Below are positions 1 through 7,104 of a DNA stretch of 14,067 bases, piece after piece; position 1 is the first letter of the stretch, and every line of letters starts with the position of its first letter. The stretch is from Desulfovibrio sp. GTDB lineage: Bacteria; Desulfobacterota; Desulfovibrionia; Desulfovibrionales; Desulfovibrionaceae. Under the pieces are notes generated by a model, which had not been told where the DNA came from, did no database searches, and worked only from the letters and a program-made list of their open reading frames with translations. Made by a program: the position numbers and the translations under genes. The stretch spans positions 1 through 14,067 of the forward strand of contig VSMX01000052.1 in the NCBI GenBank assembly GCA_009773975.1, read 5' to 3'.

Positions 1-255
1 CTGGAAGCTTTTACGGAAGAGGAAAGCGAAAAGCTTGCCCGCTATCTGGCCGAACGCTATGGCGACAAATTCGATTTGCTCAGGATTTGCCCCATGGAGT
101 TGCCTGTTCCATTTGGGGTCGCGCCGCTTGCGGATATCCCCGAAAGCGAAAATTCCGGCTTTATCCGTTTTGAAAAAGCGCCCGACTATCCCCTGAATTT
201 TGCGGCCTGGGCATATTATGATCTGGCTTCCCAAACGTCGTCTTCAGGCATGTAA
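1..255 (+). CDS. C-terminal fragment of an unrecognised protein (cut by left edge)
   Basis: An open frame runs from base 1 without a stop to TAA at 253-255, giving the last 84 residues of a protein whose start lies outside the window. The fragment begins LEAFTEEESEKLARYL, continues through a short acidic stretch (around PESENSG) and ends FAAWAYYDLASQTSSSGM. It looks soluble and mixed alpha/beta, with no membrane segment and no catalytic motif I can name, so I assign no function. The codon choice (GCC, GGC, CTG, GAA) matches the neighbouring genes, which is the main reason to regard it as coding. It is convergent with aat and overlaps it by 40 bases, so the last 13 codons of this gene are antisense to the end of aat. 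The reading could be wrong only if the open frame is accidental, which is unlikely given that no competing frame covers bases 1-215. Confidence 0.65.
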   Translation: MEAFTEEESEKLARYLAERYGDKFDLLRICPMELPVPFGVAPLADIPESENSGFIRFEKAPDYPLNFAAWAYYDLASQTSSSGM

Positions 256-947
256 ACAAGGCTTTGCCGGCGCGCCCTGAAGGCCGTGGACTGCTCTGCC
301 GGCTCAATGGCGTCCCCGAGCATTTTCAGGAAATTGTCGCGGGGAATCGCTTCCGCGCCCATTTTCAACATGTGGGGCGTAGCCTGCTGGCAATCTATGA
401 ATTTGCAGCCGTTGCGCGCGAGATAATTGACCAGGCCGGCCAGGGCGGCTCTGGAGGCTTCGGGCCTTGCATGGAACATGGATTCGCCAAAAAATGCCTT
501 GCCCAGCCAGATGCCGTACAGGCCGCCAACCAGATCTTCATCCGCCCAGGCCTCTACGGAATGGGCAAAACCAAGCCCATGCAAACATTTGTAGGCCGAA
601 ATCATGTCCGTATTGAGCCATGTGCCCTCCTGGCCGGCGCGAGGCATTGCGCAGGCTTCTATAACCCGGGAAAACGCGGCGTCAAAAGAAAGCCGGAAAG
701 GATTTTTTTTGAGAATCCGCGCGCTTCTGGAAGGTAATTTGAATTTGGATGGCAAAAGCAGGCAGCGGGGATCGGGCGACCACCAGAAAATTGGCTCATC
801 AGCATTGTACCAGGGGAAAAAGCCGCAGGAATAGGCCGCAAGCAGTCTCTCGGGCTCAAGGCCGCCTCCCATGCAGACAGGATAATCCCCGGGTCCATCG
901 GCGGGATTTGGAAACTGGCGGGCATACAGGCGAATGGCGTCCAGCAT
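216..947 (-). CDS. aat: Leucyl/phenylalanyl-tRNA--protein transferase (Aat)
   Basis: Cytosolic enzyme that transfers Leu or Phe from aminoacyl-tRNA to proteins with N-terminal Lys or Arg, creating primary N-degrons for ClpS/ClpAP. The 243-residue product has the usual family length and its signature blocks: SCGFFPWYN (40-48), WWSPDPRC (55-62), the core LVGGLYG (139-145), GESMF (154-158) and FIDCQ (183-187). E155, D185 and Q187 appear to correspond to the E. coli catalytic-site residues E156, D186 and Q188. The frame could also open at a TTG at 971, but that codon lies inside a terminator hairpin. I chose the ATG at 947 because GGTG sits five bases upstream and the family length fits. The gene lies 62 bases downstream of clpA in the same direction, behind an intrinsic terminator, so it may depend on read-through or on its own promoter. 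Its last 12 codons and stop overlap the convergent gene at the left edge. Confidence 0.97.
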   Translation of the reverse strand: MLDAIRLYARQFPNPADGPGDYPVCMGGGLEPERLLAAYSCGFFPWYNADEPIFWWSPDPRCLLLPSKFKLPSRSARILKKNPFRLSFDAAFSRVIEACAMPRAGQEGTWLNTDMISAYKCLHGLGFAHSVEAWADEDLVGGLYGIWLGKAFFGESMFHARPEASRAALAGLVNYLARNGCKFIDCQQATPHMLKMGAEAIPRDNFLKMLGDAIEPAEQSTAFRARRQSLVYMPEDDVWEARS

Positions 948-954
948 TGTTTCA

Positions 955-980
955 CCAAAAAAGGGGCACAAAATGCCCCC
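955..980 (-). terminator. Intrinsic terminator between clpA and aat
   Basis: Read on the minus strand, the sequence is a perfect 6-bp stem GGGGCA / TGCCCC with a five-base loop (TTTTG), occupying 979 down to 963, followed directly by six T residues (962-957). This is the standard form of a Rho-independent terminator. It stands about 30 bases after the clpA stop. The T tract runs straight into the GGTG Shine-Dalgarno of aat (956-953), so the terminator and the aat ribosome-binding site are physically fused. The short stem suggests incomplete termination, which is inference. Confidence 0.75.
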
Positions 981-1009
981 GCTGTTATTTTATTTACGCG
1001 ATAACAATT

Positions 1010-3325
1010 TTACTCCGCCAAAATGCTTTCCGCCTCTCTTTTTGGCCCTTTCCTGGTTTTGGAAAGCAGGGTGGCGCAAGCTTTGGGCAGGATTACAAGC
1101 TCTCCATCCTGAAAATCAAGCCTGGCCTTGCCGCCTTTTTTCAGCAAGCCGAACAGAATCTCGTGCGCCAGCTTGTCTTCCAGTTTTGTGCGAATCAGCC
1201 TGCGCAGGGGGCGCGCGCCCATTGCGGGATCGAAACCGTTATCCGCCAGCCAGCCGCGGGCTTTTTCCGAAATGCCCAGTTCCACTTTCCTGTCAGCAAG
1301 GGTCTCGCGGATTTCGGCAACAAACTTGTCCACAATGCGCAGCATCATCTCTTTTGTAAGGCTGTGGAAGGGCACAAGCGCGTCAAGGCGATTGCGGAAT
1401 TCCGGCGTAAACAGTTTTTCCACTTCTGCAAGGCCCTTGCTGGCCGCGTCATCCAGGCTCGGTTCGCCAAAACCGATTGAGGAGCGGGACATTTCGAAGG
1501 CGCCGGCATTGGATGTCATTATCAGGATGACATTGGAGAAGTCGGTCTTGCGTCCCGTATTGTCGGTAAGCGTGCCGTAATCCATTACCTGAAGCAGGAT
1601 ATTGAATATGTCCGGGTGCGCCTTTTCAATTTCATCCAGCAAAACCACGGAATATGGCGCCTTGCGCACGGCTTCTGTAAGCAGGCCTCCCTGTTCGAAA
1701 CCAACATAGCCTGGAGGCGAGCCTATGAGCCTGGAAACCGAGTGCTTTTCCATATACTCGCTCATGTCGTAGCGCAAGAATTCCACGCCCATGATATTGG
1801 CGAGAGTCCTGGCCACCTCTGTCTTGCCCACGCCTGTCGGGCCATAGAAAAGGAATGATCCTGCGGGCCTCTGATCGGAACCCAGGCCGGCGCGGCTGCG
1901 CAAAATGGCGCGCACTGTAATTTCAATGGCTTCATCCTGCCCGAAAACCTTGCGCTTGAGATCTTTTTCCAGATTGGCCAGGCGCACGCGCTCCTTGCCG
2001 GACACAGTGCGAACCGGTATGCCGGCCATGCGGGCGACAACCTTTTCCACATCCGCAATTCCCACCGCCGGCTTTTTGGGGCCGTCCACAAAGGCGCCCT
2101 CGCGCAGGCGCACCATCGCGCCACATTCGTCCAGCACGTCAATTGCCTTGTCGGGCAACAGCCGGTCGCGCACATGCCTCGAGGAAAGATCCACCATGGC
2201 CTTGAGCACGGCAGGGCTGTAGCGAACATTGTGATGCCCGGCATAATGGCTTTCAAGGCCCTTCAGGATTGCGAAACAGTCATCCTGGCTTGGCTCGTGA
2301 ATGTCTATGCGCTGGAATCTCCTGGCCAGGGCCCGGTCTTTTTCCAGATGATTGCGGAACTCCTCGTAGGTCGTTGAGCCGATGCAGCGCAGTTCGCCAT
2401 TGGCCAGAGCTGGTTTGAGCAGGTTTGAGGCGTCCATTGAACCGCCCGTGGTCGCGCCCGCGCCCACGATGGTGTGAATTTCGTCAATAAAAAGAATTGT
2501 GTCGGGCATTTTTTTCAGGGCTTCCACAATGGCCTTGATTCTGGCCTCGAAATCCCCGCGATATCTCGTGCCGGCCAATATGCCGCCCATGTCCAGGGCA
2601 AAGATGCGCGTATTGAGAAATGGCTCGGGAACGCTGCCATTGGCAATTCGCAGGGCAAGTCCCTCGGCCAGGGCAGTTTTGCCCACGCCCGGGTCACCGA
2701 CAAAGAGCGGATTGTTCTTGCGGCGCCTGCACAGCACCTCAATGGCCCGGTCAAGCTCCTGGTCGCGGCCAATCAGCGGGTCAATCTTTCCTTCCCTGGC
2801 CCTGGCCGTCAAGTCCTGGGTAAATTCGGCAAGAGGATCATTGCCGGCGCTTTTGTAATTTTCGTCATCGGCCCTGGTGCCGCGCGAGCCATTGCCTTTT
2901 TCCATGTGATGGGAGATAAAGTTCAGGATATCAAGGCGTTCGACGCCCTGCTTGCGCAGATAATACTGCGCGTAGCTGTTTTCCTCGTCAATGATGGCAA
3001 TGATCAGGTCGCCCAGTTCAACAAGGCTCCTGCCGGCCGAGCGCACATGCACAAGAGCGCGTTCAAGCACGCGCTGCACGCCGTCGGTCTGGGCTATGCC
3101 ATATTTGTCGGTTGAATCCACCACGGCAAGCTCGGATCGGAAAAAGCCCTCCAGCTGTTCGCGTAAAAGCCCGACACCCGCGCCACTTCCCTCAAGTATG
3201 GTACGCCCTTTCGCGCTTTTGCAAAAAGCATAGAGCAGATGTTCAACTGTTAGCAGATCATGCCTGCGTTTCTGCACTTCCATGAGGGCATCCCGCACCA
3301 CGCTCTGCACACTTTTACTCAGCAT
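1010..3325 (-). CDS. clpA: ATP-dependent Clp protease ATP-binding subunit ClpA
   Basis: Hexameric AAA+ unfoldase that feeds substrates into ClpP, including N-degron proteins delivered by ClpS. The 771-residue protein shows the full ClpA layout. An N-terminal Clp repeat domain (about 1-145) docks ClpS. The first AAA+ module has Walker A GDPGVGKT (210-217), Walker B ILFIDE (277-282) and a sensor region around GSTTYEEF (316-323). The second has Walker A GPTGVGKT (495-502) and Walker B VLLDE (561-565). IGF at 617-619 is in the place of the ClpP-docking IGL/IGF loop. The short D1-D2 junction, without the long coiled-coil middle domain of ClpB, separates it from ClpB, and the fusion of N domain plus two AAA+ modules separates it from ClpX. 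GGAG lies six bases before the ATG at 3325. The gene follows clpS by 48 bases and is followed by a terminator. ClpP is not in this window. Confidence 0.98.
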   Translation of the reverse strand: MLSKSVQSVVRDALMEVQKRRHDLLTVEHLLYAFCKSAKGRTILEGSGAGVGLLREQLEGFFRSELAVVDSTDKYGIAQTDGVQRVLERALVHVRSAGRSLVELGDLIIAIIDEENSYAQYYLRKQGVERLDILNFISHHMEKGNGSRGTRADDENYKSAGNDPLAEFTQDLTARAREGKIDPLIGRDQELDRAIEVLCRRRKNNPLFVGDPGVGKTALAEGLALRIANGSVPEPFLNTRIFALDMGGILAGTRYRGDFEARIKAIVEALKKMPDTILFIDEIHTIVGAGATTGGSMDASNLLKPALANGELRCIGSTTYEEFRNHLEKDRALARRFQRIDIHEPSQDDCFAILKGLESHYAGHHNVRYSPAVLKAMVDLSSRHVRDRLLPDKAIDVLDECGAMVRLREGAFVDGPKKPAVGIADVEKVVARMAGIPVRTVSGKERVRLANLEKDLKRKVFGQDEAIEITVRAILRSRAGLGSDQRPAGSFLFYGPTGVGKTEVARTLANIMGVEFLRYDMSEYMEKHSVSRLIGSPPGYVGFEQGGLLTEAVRKAPYSVVLLDEIEKAHPDIFNILLQVMDYGTLTDNTGRKTDFSNVILIMTSNAGAFEMSRSSIGFGEPSLDDAASKGLAEVEKLFTPEFRNRLDALVPFHSLTKEMMLRIVDKFVAEIRETLADRKVELGISEKARGWLADNGFDPAMGARPLRRLIRTKLEDKLAHEILFGLLKKGGKARLDFQDGELVILPKACATLLSKTRKGPKREAESILAE

Positions 3326-3373
3326 ATTTTCTCCATCAATTCCCGTATGGATATGGGATTTAAAATCCTGGCT

Positions 3374-3685
3374 TCAAATTTTTTCCATGGTGCATTTCAG
3401 AGGAAATCCGGCGGATCTGGCCTCATGGTGCACGCGTTTGACCTTGGTTTCGGCAACTTCACGCGTAAAGGTGCCGCATAAACCTATGCCCTGCTCGTGA
3501 ATATGGAGCATGATGGCTGTAGCTTCATCCACATTTTTATGAAAAATGCCCTGCAATATTCCAACCACAAAATCCATTGTGGTATAATCATCATTATGCA
3601 GAAACACCTTGTATCGATCCGGTTCCTGGATTTTTTTCTCGGTCAGGGTCTGGCTGTCGCCCTGACTCCATTCGTTGACTGACAT
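3374..3685 (-). CDS. clpS: ATP-dependent Clp protease adaptor ClpS
   Basis: Small adaptor that binds proteins with N-terminal Leu, Phe, Trp or Tyr and hands them to ClpA. The 103-residue product has a flexible N-terminal tail (about 1-22) followed by the compact ClpS core. The N-degron pocket residues are visible: N31-D32-D33 in HNDDYTTM (30-37) and H63 in the HIHEQG segment (61-66), matching E. coli N34/D35/D36 and H66 with a constant offset of three. M37 occupies the position of the E. coli gatekeeper methionine M40. The C-terminal strand ends FPLKCTMEKI, a common ending in deltaproteobacterial members as I recall them. The ATG at 3685 is preceded by GGGAG at an unusually long spacing, so initiation may be modest or coupled to the upstream CYTH gene 29 bases away. 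clpA follows directly, the normal arrangement. Confidence 0.97.
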   Translation of the reverse strand: MSVNEWSQGDSQTLTEKKIQEPDRYKVFLHNDDYTTMDFVVGILQGIFHKNVDEATAIMLHIHEQGIGLCGTFTREVAETKVKRVHHEARSAGFPLKCTMEKI

Positions 3686-3714
3686 GTAAGGGGACTCCCG
3701 GGTGAGTGGAGCGT

Positions 3715-4320
3715 TCAGGAAAGGCCAATACCTTGGCGTTCTTTTTGCCGGATTTTTTCAGGAAAGACAAAACTTGCATCCGGTTCCAGCCTGTTCTGGA
3801 CGCGCCATTGCTGATGCAGTTCATGGTAACTTTTAGAGCTTGTTTCGCATTTGTCAAGACCAAGCGCTTTTTCCAGCGCGCCAAATGCCTCCGGCCCGGC
3901 TTCAATTTCAACAACCTTGCCAAAGGGCACGGTGTCGAGCTCGATTTTTGCGCCCCAAAGCTCAAAGGATTGCCGGATCTTTTCATAGCGGGCAACTTCA
4001 ACAAGGCCAATGGCAAGCAAAATCTCTCTCATGCGCGTGGCATCTTGCAGGCCGCATTCAATTTCCTCACGGCTTTTCATGCCCTCAAGCTCAATCCTGG
4101 CCGGCCCCTTGCAGGTCAAAATGTATTCGGCCCTGTCTGGCCATTCGTTTTTTCTCAGGCGCACAAGCTTTTTTTGCGCAAAAAGGCTGTTGCCGGGAAA
4201 ATCGAACATGATATTGGTTTCGAAATGCGCGCCGAATGATTTTGCCCGCAATTCCCGCAACTTGCCCGGCAATTGTCCAAAATCGGCACCCAGGTATTTT
4301 TTTTCAATTTCAATGGCCAT
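3715..4320 (-). CDS. CYTH-domain protein (class IV adenylate cyclase / triphosphatase type)
   Basis: The CYTH (triphosphate tunnel) fold binds triphosphates within an eight-stranded barrel and includes class IV adenylate cyclases (CyaB), thiamine triphosphatases and inorganic triphosphatases. The 201-residue product opens with the hallmark ExExK motif (E4, E6, K8 in EIEKKYL). It also has paired basic residues R54 and R56, K71 in TCKGP, acidic E86/E87, K114 and R116 in YEKIRQSF (112-119), and closing acidic residues E138 and E140 in VVEIEAG. The full set of charged tunnel residues suggests an active enzyme, but the substrate cannot be read from sequence. No signal peptide or membrane segment is visible, so it is probably cytosolic. 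The last roughly 30 residues are charged and extend past the CYTH core. Its ATG lies one base after the radA stop, implying translational coupling. Confidence 0.88.
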   Translation of the reverse strand: MAIEIEKKYLGADFGQLPGKLRELRAKSFGAHFETNIMFDFPGNSLFAQKKLVRLRKNEWPDRAEYILTCKGPARIELEGMKSREEIECGLQDATRMREILLAIGLVEVARYEKIRQSFELWGAKIELDTVPFGKVVEIEAGPEAFGALEKALGLDKCETSSKSYHELHQQWRVQNRLEPDASFVFPEKIRQKERQGIGLS

Positions 4321-4321
4321 T

Positions 4322-5656
4322 TCAATGCTCCTGCTTTTTGCAAAACAGCTTGCGCCCCAGATCCGCTATGGCGTTTATTCCCTGTTTGCCAGCGTCCTGG
4401 GGGCTGATAATCGGTGAAAAGCCCAGCCTTCTGGCCTGGGCAAGCCGCAGATGATCGCCAGAAACAGGCCGGATTTGGCCATTCAGGTCAATTTCTCCCC
4501 AAAGGACGCATTTTTCGGGCAAAGCCATATCATAGCAGGATGAAAGGATGGCGGCCGAAAGGGCCAGATCCAGACCGGGATCGGAAAGTTTTATTCCCCC
4601 CCCGACCTTTGCATAGATATCCATCTGGCCAAAATTCAGTTTCAGTCTTTTTTCCATCACAGCCAGCAGCAAATGAAGGCGGTTGACGTCAAAACCGAGA
4701 GCCGTTCTGCGCGGAATGCTCAAAAATGTGCGGTTTGCCAGCGCCTGCACTTCCACAGCCAGAGGGCGCCTGCCGTCAAGGGCCATGACAACGGCCGCCC
4801 CGGAAAGGGCCGGGTCGCGCGCTCCCAGAAAAAATGTGGACGGATCGTCTATAACCTCCATCCCTTTTTGCCCCATGTGAAAGACAAGCAATTCCTCATT
4901 GGGACCAAAACGGTTCTTGAAAACGCGCAAGAGCCTGAACATCTGCCGGCGGTCGCCTTCCAGCGAAATGACCGTGTCAACCATGTGCTCGAGCAGCCTT
5001 GGGCCTGCAAGGGCGCCGTCCTTGGTTACATGACCCACCAGGACCAGCGTTGTGTCCGTCGCCCTGCAGGTTTCGAGCAGGCCCGTGGCCACGGCCCGGA
5101 CCTGGTTGACATTGCCGGGCAGGCCTTCCGCGGCCATGCTCGTCAGGGTCTGCACAGAATCCACAATCACAAGGGTTGGCCTGGTTTCCCTGAGTACGGC
5201 CAGGACGTCTTCCACGCGGGAGGTTGAAATTGCCAAAAGGCTTTCCGGCAAGTCCCCAAGTCTCTCGCCGCGGGACTTGATTTGGGCCAGGGCCTCTTCT
5301 CCGCTGGCATAGAGCACTGTCCTCTCCTGGGCCGCCACGGCCTGGGCCACCTGCAGGAGCAGGGTGGACTTGCCGATGCCGGGTTCGCCGCCAAGCAGTA
5401 TCGCCGCCCCTGGCACAAGCCCGTTGCCCAGGATATGATCCAGGGCCCTGATGCCGCTTTTATAGGGCTGATGCCTCTTGCTGGAAACCTGGCTCAAGGG
5501 TACGGGCGTATTGTCCGTATCATATTGCTGTATTCTGCTTTCCTGCTGGACAAGCTCAAGGGTGTTCCATTCCTGGCAGGCCGGGCACTGCCCCTTCCAC
5601 TGCGGGCTTGCCGCCCCGCAGGCGCTGCATTTGTATATTGAACGAACTTTTGCCAT
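4322..5656 (-). CDS. radA: DNA repair protein RadA (Sms)
   Basis: RecA-like ATPase that acts in recombinational repair, promoting branch migration; in naturally competent bacteria it also aids integration of incoming DNA. The 444-residue product has the full architecture. A four-cysteine zinc finger (C10, C13, C24, C27) comes first, then the RecA-like core with Walker A GGEPGIGKST (89-98) and Walker B TLVIVDS (161-167). The RadA-specific KNRFG motif is at 247-251, and a Lon-protease-like C-terminal domain runs from about 270 to the end. KNRFG distinguishes it from RecA and DnaB. The length is close to the family norm. The ATG at 5656 has only a weak AGAG just upstream, in an AT-rich stretch (TATATAG); I see no better in-frame start. 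It heads the minus-strand group radA, CYTH gene, clpS, clpA and is divergent from argG. Confidence 0.98.
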   Translation of the reverse strand: MAKVRSIYKCSACGAASPQWKGQCPACQEWNTLELVQQESRIQQYDTDNTPVPLSQVSSKRHQPYKSGIRALDHILGNGLVPGAAILLGGEPGIGKSTLLLQVAQAVAAQERTVLYASGEEALAQIKSRGERLGDLPESLLAISTSRVEDVLAVLRETRPTLVIVDSVQTLTSMAAEGLPGNVNQVRAVATGLLETCRATDTTLVLVGHVTKDGALAGPRLLEHMVDTVISLEGDRRQMFRLLRVFKNRFGPNEELLVFHMGQKGMEVIDDPSTFFLGARDPALSGAAVVMALDGRRPLAVEVQALANRTFLSIPRRTALGFDVNRLHLLLAVMEKRLKLNFGQMDIYAKVGGGIKLSDPGLDLALSAAILSSCYDMALPEKCVLWGEIDLNGQIRPVSGDHLRLAQARRLGFSPIISPQDAGKQGINAIADLGRKLFCKKQEH

Positions 5657-5748
5657 CTCTATATAATCGCTTGTTTGGACAATGTATTTTTCCGGCTGTT
5701 TTTCCTTGTCCCGACTATTTTTGCGCGGCCGCCTTCCTGAATATATTT

Positions 5749-5798
5749 AAAACTGATGGCTGCATAAAATTCTCCCGGGGGCGGGACTGTTCAGTTTT
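5749..5798 (+). repeat. Nested inverted repeat in the argG leader region
   Basis: A perfect 8-bp inverted repeat, AAAACTGA (5749-5756) and TCAGTTTT (5791-5798), encloses a second perfect 5-bp hairpin, TCCCG (5773-5777), loop GGGG, CGGGA (5782-5786). The two nested stems could fold as one structured element in the 5' leader of argG mRNA or act as a DNA operator. No long T run follows, so it is not an ordinary intrinsic terminator. What is seen is the symmetry; any regulatory role is inference. Confidence 0.45.
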
Positions 5799-5816
5799 GC
5801 GGGGGATGCTTCAGGC

Positions 5817-5879
5817 ATGAGCCATTTGTCAGGACTTGCGCCGGATAATTTTTTGGAAGATACTTGCGCGCCCAAGTAA
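5817..5879 (+). CDS. Possible 20-residue leader ORF upstream of argG
   Basis: An ATG at 5817 opens a 20-codon frame (beginning MSHLSGLAPDN, ending CAPK) whose TAA stop at 5877-5879 lies immediately before the argG Shine-Dalgarno GGAGGAG (5880-5886). A purine-rich GGGGGA at 5801-5806 is a possible but distant ribosome-binding site. The peptide contains no arginine codons, so classical arginine attenuation by codon stalling is not supported. A frame this short is not rare by chance; the position of the stop is the only reason to list it. Confidence 0.2.
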   Translation: MSHLSGLAPDNFLEDTCAPK

Positions 5880-5892
5880 GGAGGAGCAAAGA

Positions 5893-7104
5893 ATGAAAAA
5901 TGTAAAGAAAGTTGTCCTGGCCTATTCGGGCGGTCTGGATACATCAGTAATTCTTAAATGGCTTATTGTCACCTATAAATGTGAAGTGATTACGGTGACA
6001 GCCAATCTTGGCCAGCCGGAAGACTTGCAGGGCATTGAGGAAAAAGCCCTGAAAACGGGCGCAAGCAAGGCCTATGTGCTGGATTTGCGCGAAACTTTTG
6101 CCAGGGATTATATTTTTCCGATGATGCGCGGCGCGGCCAGATATGAAAACCGCTATCTTCTCGGCACATCCATTGCCCGCCCCTGCATTTCAAAAGCCCT
6201 TACAGAAGTTGCCCTTGCGGAGGGCGCGGATGCCATTGCCCACGGCGCCACAGGCAAGGGCAATGACCAGGTGCGCTTTGAATTTTCCATCAAGGCCCTG
6301 GCGCCGGATATCAGGGTGATCGCGCCCTGGCGCGAATGGGAGCTTTTGGGCAGGAAGGAACTGAACGCCTTTGCCGAGAAGCACGGCATCCCGATTTCCA
6401 CAAGCGCCAAACGCTACAGCATGGATGCCAATATGCTGCACACAAGCTTTGAAGGCAGCGAACTGGAAAATCCCGCCAACGATCCCCATGAATCCTGTCA
6501 TGAAAGATGCGTGCCGGTTGAGCAGGCGCCAGACAAGCCGGAAATTGTGGAAGTCGGTTTCAGGCGCGGCAATCCGGTATCAGTCAATGGCGAAGAACTT
6601 TCCCCCTGTAAAATCATGGCAAGGCTGGCGGAAATGGCAGGCAGGAACGGCATAGGCCGCGACGATATGGTGGAAAACCGTTATGTGGGCATGAAATGCC
6701 GCGGCGTTTACGAAAATCCGGCCGGCACCCTGCTTTTTGCCCTGCATCGCGATCTCGAAGGCATTTGCATGGACCGCGAACTGCTGGGAATAAGGGATAT
6801 GCTTTGTGTTCCATACTCCCATGCCATTTACAATGGCTACTGGTTTTCGCCGGAAAGGGAAGCCATGCAGGCCTTTTTCGACAAGTCCCAGGAAACCGTC
6901 ACGGGCTCGGTAAAGGCCAAATTGTACAAGGGCGGCGTTTGGCCGCTGTCCAGAAAATCACCCAATTCGCTTTTCTCCGAAGACCTGGCCACATTTGAAG
7001 GCGGCCATTATGATCACAAGGACGCCGCCGGCTTTATCCGCCTCAATGGCCTGCGCCTTGGTTTGTACGCGCAAGTGAAAAAAGGCCTGAAAAATGAAGG
7101 ATAG
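5893..7104 (+). CDS. argG: Argininosuccinate synthase
   Basis: Cytosolic enzyme that condenses citrulline and aspartate with ATP to argininosuccinate, the penultimate step of arginine synthesis. The 403-residue product has the family length and its motifs: the ATP-binding PP-loop YSGGLDTS (11-18), GTSIARP (91-97), HGATGKGNDQVRFE (117-130) and the citrulline/aspartate-binding region around SMDANMLHTS (176-185). The open frame extends upstream to a TTG near 5836, but I start at the ATG at 5893 because GGAGGAG lies six bases before it and the protein then begins MKNVKKVVLAYSGG, as in the family. The gene overlaps argH by 11 bases, so the two are surely one transcript. The leader upstream contains a nested inverted repeat and a possible short ORF. 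Confidence 0.99.
   Translation: MKNVKKVVLAYSGGLDTSVILKWLIVTYKCEVITVTANLGQPEDLQGIEEKALKTGASKAYVLDLRETFARDYIFPMMRGAARYENRYLLGTSIARPCISKALTEVALAEGADAIAHGATGKGNDQVRFEFSIKALAPDIRVIAPWREWELLGRKELNAFAEKHGIPISTSAKRYSMDANMLHTSFEGSELENPANDPHESCHERCVPVEQAPDKPEIVEVGFRRGNPVSVNGEELSPCKIMARLAEMAGRNGIGRDDMVENRYVGMKCRGVYENPAGTLLFALHRDLEGICMDRELLGIRDMLCVPYSHAIYNGYWFSPEREAMQAFFDKSQETVTGSVKAKLYKGGVWPLSRKSPNSLFSEDLATFEGGHYDHKDAAGFIRLNGLRLGLYAQVKKGLKNEG

Larger units (their letters stand above)
5657..5892. promoter_or_regulatory. Divergent intergenic region between radA and argG
   Basis: This 236-base gap must hold the starts of both divergent transcription units. On the argG side the best -10-like hexamer is TATATT at 5742-5747; a weak TTGCGC at 5721-5726 is a possible but poorly matched and short-spaced -35. 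Transcription from there would begin near 5754, inside the inverted repeat described separately. On the radA side an AT-rich block (TATATAAT on the plus strand, 5660-5667) sits almost on the start codon and I cannot assign a good promoter. A strong Shine-Dalgarno GGAGGAG at 5880-5886 precedes argG with a six-base spacer. Functional assignment of the promoter elements is inference. Confidence 0.4.

Noticed and set aside
948..971. Eight-residue N-terminal extension of aat from a TTG at 971
   Set aside because: The TTG lies inside the terminator hairpin with no ribosome-binding site, while the ATG at 947 has GGTG properly spaced.
749..3115. Long plus-strand open frames opposite aat and clpA (e.g. 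749-1480 and 2474-3115)
   Set aside because: They are antisense shadows of strongly recognisable genes and have no domain signal of their own.
5738..5751. Arginine-box-like sequence TGAATATATTTAAA upstream of argG
   Set aside because: Only the left half fits the ARG box (TGAAT); the right half does not match ATTCA, so ArgR binding is not supported.
5836..5892. Nineteen-residue N-terminal extension of argG from TTG 5836
   Set aside because: A strong GGAGGAG precedes the ATG at 5893 and the family begins at the KKVVLAYSGG segment; the extension has no recognisable content.
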